From: Triticum aestivum
Taxonomy: Eukaryota; Streptophyta; Magnoliopsida; Poales; Poaceae
Assembly (NCBI RefSeq): GCF_018294505.1
Contig: NC_057812.1
Span: forward strand, 59,813,789-59,877,788
Direction of reading: 5' to 3'
Length of the DNA: 64,000 bases
The position numbers and the translations under genes were made by a program. Below are positions 35,401 through 44,518 of this stretch, one piece after another; the stretch's first letter is position 1; each line of letters starts with the position of its first letter. The notes beneath the pieces were generated by a model, which was not told the DNA's origin, did no database searches, and saw only the letters and a list, made by a program, of their open reading frames with translations.

Positions 35401-36450
35401 GGACACAAATTCCCCCTTCAAAAGCCGGTTTAGTATGTGTCCACTGTCCTTACTCCATGCAAATCACGGTACCTGCATTATCAAAAGATAGCGTACGCGG
35501 TATTTATGGCATCCCAGAAGCTGCGACACTACTTTCAAGAGTGTTCGATAACGGTAGCCTCGGAAGTACCACTTAACGATATTATAAACAACCGTGATGC
35601 CACGGGCCGGATTGCCAAATGGGGCCATTGAGCTCCTCCCTTCGACATAACTTACAAGCCACGGCAAGCTATTAATTTGCAAGTTTTGGCTGACTTCGTC
35701 GCTGAATGGATGGAAGCCGAACTCCCTAAAGAGTACGACACATATTCAAACTGGATCATGCACTTCGACAGCTCCAAAATGTTGGCTGGTCTGGGGGCTG
35801 GCGTTGTTTTGACGTCCCCAACAGGAGACACCGTTCAGTATGTACTACAGATAATGTATACGGACTCCAACAACGCAACCGAATATGAGGCCCTTTTACA
35901 TGGTCTCCGGATGGCAGTATCCATGGGCATTCAACGCCTAGAGGTGCGCGGGGATTCGAACCTCACGATATCCCAAATAAATGGAGACTTTGATGCCAAG
36001 GATCCGAAAATGCCAGCCTATCGCAATGCCATCCTAAAAATGTCAGCTTGGTTTGAGGGGCTCGAATTTCACCATGTGGCTCGGGAAAACAATCAGGTGG
36101 CGGATATCCTCGCCCGCATCGGCGCAAAATGCGATGCAGTCCCTCCCAACATATTTCTGGAAACTCTCTTCAAGCCATCCGTAGCATGGGAAGGGGACAC
36201 CGGTAACAATAGTCCGGACCCGGCCAAAATACCCGATACCGAACTCTCTGACACAATCGGAGGCTCCGCCACCGAAATAAGACATTCAACCCACGAAATA
36301 ATGGCCATTATTGCCCCGTGGACAGAACCATTCCTGGCCTACCTAACTAGACAGGAACTTCCGGAGGACCAAAATGAGGCACGCTGCATAGTGCGGCGAT
36401 CCAAGGCCTACAGGGTCCATGAGGGAGAATTGTACAAAAAAGCGCTACCG
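35401..36450 (+). pseudogene. E7 RNase H and archaeal-type RNase H
   Basis: The first RNase H shows LLYIAATHQVVSAVLVI (from about 35335), without the catalytic Asp at its start, then HYFQECSITVASEVPLND. A stop at 35390, a TAG near 35433 and a frameshift near 35625 interrupt it. The second domain (about 35735-36110) has NWIMHFDSSKMLAGLGAG, NNATEYEALLHGLRMA, RGDSNLTISQINGDF and VADILARIG, with the Asp, Glu and Asp expected for an active archaeal-type RNase H. This second domain defines the Tat lineage. Confidence 0.8.
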
Positions 36451-37500
36451 GAGTCCTTCAAAGGTGCATCTCCGAAGAGGAAGGGCGGAACCTTTTGGCA
36501 GAAATTCACGCCGGACTCGGCAGTCATCACGCCGCAGCCCGGGCTCTTGTAAGCAAGGCCTTCCGGACATCATTCTATTGGCCAACGGCCCGGGCAGATG
36601 CACAAGACTTGGTCCAACGTTGCGCCGGCTGCCAGCTCTTTGCAAATCAAAGCCACATGCCACCCACCGCCCTTCAAACAATCCCCATTACATGGCCCTT
36701 CACGATCTGGGGGCTTGACATGGTTGGACCCCTTAAAGGGGGAACCACAAGAAAAAAATACTTATTGGTCATGGTGGATAAATTCACCAAATGGATAGAG
36801 GTTAAACCGGTTAAAACAGCCGAGTCCGGACCGGTGATAGATTTCATATCCAGGGTTGTACACCATTACGGCGTCCCCCACAACATCATCACTGATAACA
36901 GCACGAACTTCACAGCCGACGAGGTAAAACTCTGGTGCAGCAAAATGGGCATCAAGCTCGATTATGCTTCAGTCTATCACCCACAAACCAACGGTCAAGT
37001 CGAATGAGCAAATGGTCTTATAATGAGCGGCATTAAACCCAGATTAGTGCGCTCCTTAACGGAGTCTGACACGCGCTGGGTAGAGGAGCTCGACTCCGTA
37101 CTCTGGGGGCTGCGAACCACGCCGAATCGTAATACCGGATATACACCGTTTTTTATGGTGTACGGCGCAGAGGCAGTCCTGCCCTGTGACATAATTCATG
37201 ACTCACCTCGAGTGCGCATGTACGAAGAAAGAGAAGCTGAGCTCAATCGACAGGACAGTCTGGACACCTTGGAGGAAGAGCGTGACGTAGCCAAAGCCCG
37301 TTCCGCATTTTACCAGCAAAGGCTCGCGGATACCAAAGCAGAGAAGTACGGGCCAAAACTTATAACGTTGGCGAACTAGTTCTACGACTGCCGGATAAGA
37401 AAAAGAACAAGCTCGAGCCCAAATGGGAAGGTCCCTTCATTATCGACCAAGTTCTGACCGGTGGAGCGTACCGACTGCGGGATGCATCGACTAGTTGACT
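36451..37500 (+). pseudogene. E7 integrase
   Basis: The zinc domain has AEIHAGLGSHHAAARALVS and RCAGCQLFA (36495-36650). The DDE core has GLDMVGPLKGG, IITDNSTNF and NGQVE, so all three acidic residues are visible. Right after the Glu, TGA (37005) replaces what is CGA/CGG Arg in E3, a CpG-to-TpG type change. The C-terminal part has MVYGAEAVLPCDI and ERDVAKARSAFYQQRLADTK; it stops at 37377, and the next frame has ELVLRLPDKKKNKLEPKWE. A frameshift near 36480 precedes the zinc domain. Confidence 0.8.
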
Positions 37501-38360
37501 CGAGCCAAACCCATGGAACACAGCCAGGCTTCGAAGATTCTACGCCTAGCACCGGACTTTATGTTAGTCCCTCCCCTTGTCCATTTTCTGCATATGCATC
37601 ATCTGTCTTGTTTCCCTTTCTTCCTTTTATTTCTCTAGGCCTTCAAGGGTCACCTTGTGCCTTACTCATACATTACAGATGCGCTAGCCGCACTCTTCAT
37701 ACCTGGGGGCTTCTTTCACAGAAGCTTAAATTATTACCTGGGCCTCACCCCCAACACATGTGTTATACTTCCGCATGTACCTTTTTTCACCATTATATGC
37801 ATCGATATGACTTAAGTTCTGGCCAAGTTGGGTTGCCTAGCTCTTGTATTTATGCCCTACATTCCCGTTAATTCGGCTAGGGCATAAGCGGAGCACCTCT
37901 GCGATTGTTACCGCCGGGTCAGCTGGACGTGTACCTCAGACTGGGTGAAGCCGAAAGCTAGCGTTCTTAAGGGAATATTCGGTCGGTGAACAAAAGATGA
38001 CTTTTATTTATTATCCATATCTGCCCCCAGATGCTTTTTCTGTGCTTCTTGTCGCAGTCCGGATATGCACTTTAGGGCATGCTTACCCAGGGAAAGGAAC
38101 CCTTAATGGAACTATTCTCCCTGGAAGATGTTTCTTACTACCCATGTAATATAACATAACTAGTTGGGCACTTGTCTGATAAACCACTAATGACCCCTAC
38201 GCCTGGTCTCCACGCATGCCCCGGTTCTTACATAATCGAGAGGGTATTCGGATACAATCTGGACCGTCGGGTCCCAAGGTCGAAGCGAAAAGGTCCGCCA
38301 CGACAAACGATCTACGATCCGGCTAGAAGGCATTATACATGTCACTTTAAAATTACATAA
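37501..38360. other. E7 non-coding region between pol and aORF
   Basis: No coding region is supported. 37800-37975 is a diverged copy of the conserved Tat module of E2 and E5 (GGGTTGCCTAGCTCTTG, GCTAGGGCATAAGCGG, CTGCGATTGT). Confidence 0.55.
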
Positions 38361-40377
38361 TCAATTTGACTGGTTGAATTCCTCTTCAATACCATCCAAT
38401 AGGCTGTCTAGTCCACAGTCTTGTTGGGAATACTTTGCGGCCAATTCTACTTGGCCGTACACTATGCTCACAGGGATCTCCTTCCCATCGGGCACCACAG
38501 GTCCGACTTCGTCCATATGGTTCGGGTCAGTCTTCACCATTGCCCAGGCTTCCCTGGCACCCTGACGGCAGGCCGATAGCTTCCATAATCAGAAGTGCCA
38601 CCGCACTCCCTTTAGCTTTTCTGCAAGCTCTCCAAGGCCTTCGGGTATGGAGACGGATGGCCACAAGGCCTGGGCGATGCCTTGCATCACCTGCCGAACT
38701 CGTTTGTGTAGCTGTGAAAGCTCAGGAAGAAGGTCACCTGTTGAACCGGGCATTTCCTCGGTAGGACGACCTGTTAGCATACCTACAGACATAACTCTGT
38801 CAGCCAGCTTCCTCGCCGAACTCCCTCGGAATTGGTGGCGGATAGTTTATCCTCATCCTCTGTCGGAGGAGCACCCGACGCACGCCTCGTATTCATTCCC
38901 GCCTCTGAATCCGGCCTTGGAGCCTGGCTTGTGGAGGCGCGATTGGTAGCCTCTCTGGGTATAGTCCGGCGAGCGCTCTTTTTCCTGAAAAGAAGGCATG
39001 GGTGTTAATATGCCTCTGAGAATAATGTCTTGCAATAAAGACGGCGCGTCGGTGTCTCAATCCGGACTGCGGGTCTTTTCAGCCTGCCTGGCCTTGCGGC
39101 CCCTTTTGGCCAGTTGCTGCAGACTCGGCCTTCTGCCTCGAGGACCTCCCCTGCAAAACACGGCTGTTATACGGCAATCAAAAACACGCAAGGACGGATC
39201 CCTTTTTGAAGTGCTGGGACTTCGGTCTCAGTCACCTGTGAGGCTGGAAGTAGCCTAGGGTAATCGGCCATAATGGCCACCAAAGCATTATCATTGCTCA
39301 ATTGGTAAAACACCCCATCGATCAGCTCCACAGATATGTCCGGATCCTCTTGGGAGGCCGGGTCGAGGGACCGTCCAGGGTCCTCGGGTTGTGGAGGGGG
39401 GTTGTTTATCTCCCTTACAGCCTGGCGCAGTTCCTGCGTAGAAATCGCTAGACTGAATACTTAACTACGGAAATATGAAACGGATGGGCGAGAAAAAGTC
39501 TCCGCTTACCTAGCTCAGGGGATTGTACATAGATAATCCGCCCTTCATGTTGACCCGAAGGAATTCCTCCTCTTCTCCCTTGTACAAAGTGGATAAGATC
39601 TTTATTAGATAAGCAACCGATTCCGGCCCTTTACGGCCGTAGCGGGTGGCATCATCCTCTCCGTTGAAATTCCACATGGGGTGGCCTCTATACTGATGTG
39701 TCTCATCAGGTAAAGAACGTCCCTGTCATCTTCCTCCAGGGAGCTCCGTGGATGCCAGCTCCGGCGCTTCTTCAAAGGGGCGTTGTCGAACTCAGGAAGG
39801 CCGATCCGAATAGGATCCGGGAGGGGGACGTCTTCTATATAAAACCATTCAGAAGGCCAGTCTTCGGACGTCTTCTTTGGGGTTCCGGACAGGTATCCGG
39901 TCCCGGCAATACGCAACACTTCGGCTCTGCCCACTTGATATATTGACCCCTTCTGAGAACGGGGAACAAGGCAGAATAGCTTCTTCCACAGAGCGAAATG
40001 AGCCTCACAGCCCAAAAACAACTCGCAAAGGGCTACGAATCCCGCGATATGCAGCACGGAGGCAGGCGTAAGGTTGTGCAACTGGAGGCCATAGAACTCC
40101 AGGAGCCCCGGAGAAACGGATGAATTGGGAATCTGAGCCCTCTTACCAAATAAGGGACAATGCATACCCGCTCTCCCTTGGAGGGATTGGGAAGGCTCTC
40201 CGATTGCTCTCCGCCATTATAGGTGGCAAGCCCGGCTCGAACCGAGACCAGGTACACTCGGGGAAGAAATCCCTTGGTCTGAAGCATCACCAATTTGCTG
40301 TGTGGGACGGAACATCTCTCCCAATCTCCAGGCTTGGAGCTAGGGGAGCGAGAGGAGGAGCTGGGTCGACCGGCCAT
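38361..40377 (-). pseudogene. E7 antisense aORF with predicted introns
   Basis: ATG at 40377 (MAGRPSSSSRSPSSKPG). The N-terminal domain is Transposase_28-like (GLQLHNLTPASVLHIAGFVA...WKKLFCLVPRSQKG, about 40090-39930), with a frameshift near 40100 and another near 39620. Intron 39434-39509 is GT-AG. The next exon 39433-39236 is exactly 66 codons, open in phase 0 (ELRQAVREINN...PRLLPASQ), and is bounded by a GT donor. A further acceptor is at 39151, and one near 38985. The C-terminus has GIAQALWPSVSIPEGLGE, then the GAREAWAMVKTRY type, ending at TGA 38361. This differs from the C-terminus in E2 and E5. It belongs to the Tat additional ORFs; function unknown. Confidence 0.65.
39434..39509 (-). 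other. Predicted intron of E7 aORF
   Basis: 76 nt, donor GTAAGC and acceptor ACGCAG on the minus strand. The downstream exon is open only in the phase-0 frame; a frame set by one leftover base meets a stop within it. The upstream phase cannot be tested because of a nearby frameshift. Confidence 0.5.
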
Positions 40378-40460
40378 GATGGAATGGATCTCTGTCAGGT
40401 GCGCTCCGATGAAGGCTCGCCAAGGGAGGATGGTGTGATTTGGATCTGAATCCTCGTCTT

Positions 40461-40467
40461 TTTAATA
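40461..40467 (-). promoter_or_regulatory. TATA-like box upstream of E7 aORF
   Basis: TATTAAA on the minus strand, 84-90 bp upstream of ATG 40377. It is the counterpart of the TATAAA at 29766-29771 in E5. Confidence 0.4.
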
Positions 40468-40686
40468 GGTGGCTCATTTACACAGCTAGGGGGGTAAATG
40501 TGAAAACACCCTGGCTCTTCAGATTTGCTCGACACCTGGAAAGTGGCCATTATTGGGCATGGAAGCCAATGAGTACAACATTCACAAGAGATCGGACACT
40601 ATTTTGACAGGTACACAGAATTTGGAGCAATGTTGAAGACAATACTGCGCGCTGGACTCATCGTCATTGAAGCCTGGTTTGGGGGC

Positions 40687-41151
40687 TGGGGGTCTCCGGA
40701 CAGCCGGACTATATCCATTGGCCGGACTGTTAGACTATGTAGATACAAGATTGAAGATTTCGTCTCGTGTCCGGATGGGACTCCACTTGGCGTGGAAGGC
40801 AAGCTAGGCAATACGAATATGGATATCTCCTCCTTTGTAACCAACATTGTGTAACCCTAACCCTCTCCGGTGTCTATATAAACCGAAGGGTTTTAGTCCG
40901 TAGGACAACAATCACAACATATAATCATATCATAGGCTAGCTTCTAGGGTTTAGCCTCTCTGGAATCGTGGTAGATCTACTCTTGTACTACCCATATCAT
41001 CAATATTAATCAAGCAGGACGTAGGGTTTTACCTCCATCAAGAGGGCCCGAACCTGGGTAAAACATTGTGTCCCCTGCCTCCTGTTACCGTCCGGCCTAG
41101 ACGCACAGTTCGGGACCCCCTACCCGAGATCTGTCGGTTTTGACACCGACA
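40687..41151 (+). repeat. E7 3' LTR
   Basis: It starts inside the LTR (GGGGGTCTCCGG); the first 20 or so bases (TGAGGGAGTCCTGGATTA in sisters) are missing after GGGGGCT. It ends ACACCGACA. TATATAA is near 40877. Integrase-side E3 sequence follows at once. Confidence 0.85.
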
Positions 41152-42311
41152 GGTGCTAAGTGCGACCCCGTCCCACCTAGCATTTTTTTGGAGGCTTATT
41201 AAGCCATCCGTGGTATGGCAGGGGGAGGGCGGCAGCACTAGTCTGGATCCAAACACAACCCAAGATACCGAACACACTGATATCGTCGGAGGCTCAACCA
41301 CCGAAATAACACCGTCGGCTCATCTCATTATGGCAGTCATTGCCCAATGGACCAAACCCTTCTTGGCCTACCTTAATAAGAAGGAGCTTCCCAAGGATCA
41401 GAATGAGGCCCGCTGCATTGTCCGGCATTCAAAGGCCTACAAGGTTCATGATGGAGAGATCTATAAGAAAAGCTCTACCGGAGTTCTTCAATGATGTATC
41501 TCCGAGGAAGAGGGGCGGCAGCTCTTGGCTGAAATTCACGCCGGACTCGGCGGTCACCACGCCGCAGCTCGGGCCCTTGTTAGCAAGGCCTTCCGTACAG
41601 GGTTTTATTGGCCGACGGCCCGAGCAGATGCACAGGACCTTGTCCAACGTTGCATCGGATGCCAACTCTTTGCCAACCAAAGTCATATGCCCCCACTGCC
41701 TTACAAACAATCCCCATCACTTGGCCTTTTGCGGTCTGGGGACTCGATATGGTCGGACCCCTTAAAGGAGGAAGCCATAAGAGAAAGTATCTGCTAGTCA
41801 TGGTGGATAAATTCACTAAGTGGATAGAGGCCAAACCAATCAAAATGGCCGAAGCGGTGCCGGTAATAGATTTCATATCTGGCGTGGTACACCATTATGG
41901 TGTCCCACACAGCATAATCACCGTTAATGGCTCTAATTTCATAGACGATGAAGTGAAAACCTGGTGTGCTAATCTGTGCATTAAGCTCGATTACACCTCT
42001 GTCTATCAGCCGCAGACAAACGGTCAAGTCGAACGGGCTAATGGTCTCATTATGAGCGGCATCAAAACTAGACTAGTGTGGTCTTTGAAAGAATCAGACA
42101 AGCACTGGGTGGAGGAACTTGACTCCGTACTCCGGGGACTGCGGACCTCGCCCAACCGCACTACTGGATATACACCTTTCTTCATGGTGTACGGTGCAGA
42201 AGGAGTGTTACCCTGCAATATTATTCATGACTCACCTCGAGTGCGCATGTACATGGAGAGAGAAGCCGAGTTTGATCGGTAGGACAACTTAGATGCTCTG
42301 GAGGAGGAGCG
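41152..42311 (+). pseudogene. E3 pol end: aRNase H tail and integrase
   Basis: GAKCDPVPPSIFLEA-like linker, then AQWTKPFLAYLNKKELPKDQ. The integrase zinc domain has AEIHAGLGGHHAAARALVS and RCIGCQLFANQSHM (41525-41700). The core has LDMVGPLKGGSHKRKYLLV, then IITVNGSNF, where the second catalytic Asp (IITDN in E7) is Val, and NGQVERANG with the Glu kept. The C-terminal GYTPFFMVYGAEGVLPC is present. A frameshift near 41490 and a stop near 42280 occur. E8 inserts at 42312, soon after LDALEEERD. Confidence 0.8.
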
Positions 42312-43712
42312 TGATACGTCTCCATCGTATCTACTTTTCCAAACACTTTTGCCCTTGTTTTGGACTCTAACTTGCATGATTTGAATGGAACTAACCCGGA
42401 CTGACGCTGTTTTCAGCAGAATTGCCATGGTGTTATTTAGGTGCAAAAACAAAAGTTCTCGGAATGACCTGAAACTTCATGGAACGTCTTTTTGGAAATG
42501 ATGAATACCAGGGGGCCCACACCCTAGCCATGAGGGTGGGAGGCGCGCTTGCCCCCCTGGGCGCGCCCCCTACCTCGTGGGCCCCCTGGAGCTCCTCCGA
42601 CCTCAACTCCAACTCTATATATTTGCTTTCGGGGAGAAAAAAAATCAGAGAGAAGGATTGATCATGTTTTACGATACGGAGCCGCCGCCAAGCCCTAAAA
42701 CCTCTCGGGAGGGCTGATCAGGAGTCCGTTCGGGGCTCCGGAGAGGGGAATCCGTCGCCATCGTCATCATCAACCTTCCTCCATCACCAATTTCATGATC
42801 CTCACCGCCGTGCGTGAGTAATTCCACCGTAGGCTTGCTGGACGGTGATGGGTTGGATGAGATTTATCATGTAATCGAGTTAGTTTTGTTAGGGTTTGAT
42901 CCCTAGTATCCACTATGTTCTGAGATTGATGTTGCTATGACTTTGCTATGCTTAATGCTTGTCACTAGGGCCCGAGTGCCATGATTTCAGATCTGAACCT
43001 ATTATGTTTTCATCAATATATGAGAGTTCTTGGTCCAATCTTGCAATTCTATAGTCACCTACTATGTGTTATGATCCGGCAACCCCGAAGTGACAATAAT
43101 CGGGACCACTTCCGGTGATGACCGTAGTTTGAGGAGTTCATGTATTCACTTTGTGTTAATGCTTTGTCCCGGTACTCTATTAAAAGGAGGCCTTAATATC
43201 CCTTAGTTTCCATTAGGACCCCGCTGCCACGGGAGGGTAGGACAAAAGATGTCATGCAAGTTCTTTTCCATAAGCACGTATGACTATATTTGGAATACAT
43301 GCCTACATTACATTGATGAATTGGAGCTAGTTCTTTGTCACCCTAGGTTATGACTGTTACATCATGAACCGCATCCGGCATAATTCTCTATCACCGTTCC
43401 ATTTCCTACGAGCTTTCCATATATCGTTCTTCGCTTATTTACTTTTCCGTTGCTATTGTTACAATCACTACAAAATACCAAAAACATTACTTTTGCTATC
43501 ATTACCTTTTGCTACCGTTACCACTACTATCATATTACTTTGCTACTAAATACTTTGTTGTAGATATTAAGTTTCCAGGTGTGGTTGACTTGACAACTCA
43601 GCTCCTAATACTTGAGAATATTCTTTGGGTCCCCTTGTGTCGAATCAATAAATTTGGGTTGAATACTCTACCCTCGAAAACTATTGCGATCCCCTATACT
43701 TGTGGGTTATCA
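42312..43712 (+). repeat. E8 5' LTR
   Basis: 1,401 bp, TGATACGTCTCC...GGGTTATCA. TATATAT is at 42616-42622, behind a GC-rich stretch (42520-42600) with GGGCGCGCCCC. It matches 62759-64000, with some indels between the two copies. Confidence 0.9.
42616..42622 (+). promoter_or_regulatory. TATA box of E8 5' LTR
   Basis: TATATAT in AACTCTATATATTTGC, also kept in the 3' LTR (near 63061). Confidence 0.65.
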
Positions 43713-43723
43713 AGACTATTTTC

Positions 43724-43741
43724 TGGCGCCGTTGACAGGGA
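43724..43741 (+). other. E8 primer-binding site
   Basis: TGGCGCCGTTGACAGGGA, 11 bp after the LTR. It resembles the tRNA-Asp-type site of Athila elements (TGGCGCCGTTGCCGGGGA), with two mismatches; the copy at 47620-47637 has one fewer. Confidence 0.75.
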
Positions 43742-43790
43742 GCATAGCTTTATTCCTTGAGTCACTTGGGATTTATATCTGCTTATCATT

Positions 43791-44409
43791 ATGAAGAACT
43801 TGAGAGATCGAAAAACCAAGTTTTATCCCTCAACTATGAGGGGAGGTAAGGAACTGCCATCTAGCTCTGCACTTCATTCACCTTCTGTTTTGAGTAAGTT
43901 TGCGACACCTAAACCTGCTTCTTCTATTCGTTCTGATATGTCGCATGTTATTGATGATGCCACTTCTGCTATGCATGATACTTATGATGAAACTACTCCT
44001 ATGCTTGATACTACTGTGCCACTTGGTGAATTTCTTGATGAACAACTTGCTAGGGTTAGAGAGAATGAAAATATTTAAAATGATAATATTGATGAAAGTG
44101 ATGATGAAGACTCTCCCCCCTAATAAATGTGAATCGCCTGTTATTCCTGAGGGTTATGTTTTGGAAAAAGAAGCTGCTTTAGCTATTTTAGCTTGCAAAG
44201 ATAGATACAAGCTCAAGAGGTTATTAGCTAAATGGAAGGAGCAATCTCTTAATGCTAGAATGAAACCTGACCCTGCTTTTGCTACTTCACCTATCTGTGT
44301 TACTGGTAAGGATTATGAATTCTCTGTTGATCCTGATATAATTACTTTGGTTGAAACTGATCCTTTTCATGGCTATGAATCTGAAACTGTTGTGGCACAT
44401 TTTACTAAA
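43791..44409 (+). pseudogene. E8 Gag N-terminus, duplicate copy 1
   Basis: ATG 43791 (MKNLRDRKTKFYPSTMRGGK). The stop at 44076 (TAA) is absent in copy 2, where the codon is GAA. A C6 run (44115-44120) shifts the frame in both copies. The frame then continues with SPVIPEGYVLEKEAAL to VVAHFTK, where the E9-type LTR begins. This copy is cut off from the rest of Gag. Confidence 0.75.
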
Positions 44410-44518
44410 TGATACGTCTCCAACGTATCTATAATTTTTGATTGCTCCATGCTATATTATCTACTATTTTGGACTATATTGGGCCTTATTTTCCACTTTT
44501 ATATTATTTTTGGGACTA

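Larger units (their letters stand above)
32178..41151 (+). mobile_element. E7: Tat-lineage element with full pol and antisense aORF
   Basis: A truncated 5' LTR (32178-32475), Gag-protease-RT-RNase H-aRNase H-integrase (32512-37500), a non-coding region, an antisense aORF (38361-40377) and a 3' LTR (40687-41151). It lies in E3 pol: E3 reads ...LACI on the left and GAKCDPVPPSIF on the right. The flanks (GTCAC and GGTGC) are not a clean target-site duplication, and the LTR starts CGAGGG in place of TGAGGG, so the 5' end is damaged. Confidence 0.82.
9922..42311 (+). mobile_element. E3: Tat-lineage element with full pol, host of E4, E5, E7 and E8
   Basis: The four pieces 9922-10153, 11894-13938, 30679-32177 and 41152-42311 form one co-linear Gag-protease-RT-RNase H-integrase order when the inserts are removed. 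Reading across the E4 and E5 junctions is in frame once one target-site copy is dropped. The 3' end and 3' LTR are not visible: E8 inserts after GAGCG at 42311 and leaves the window. E3 is the oldest layer. It has many stops, an RT active site changed from YVDD to CVDD, and a lost integrase Asp. Confidence 0.82.
43418..44518 (+). repeat. Direct duplication, copy 1
   Basis: It covers the end of the E8 LTR, primer site, Gag N-terminus and the first about 110 bp of an E9-type LTR (44410-44518). It matches 47314-48417 with about 2-4% differences by eye. Confidence 0.88.
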
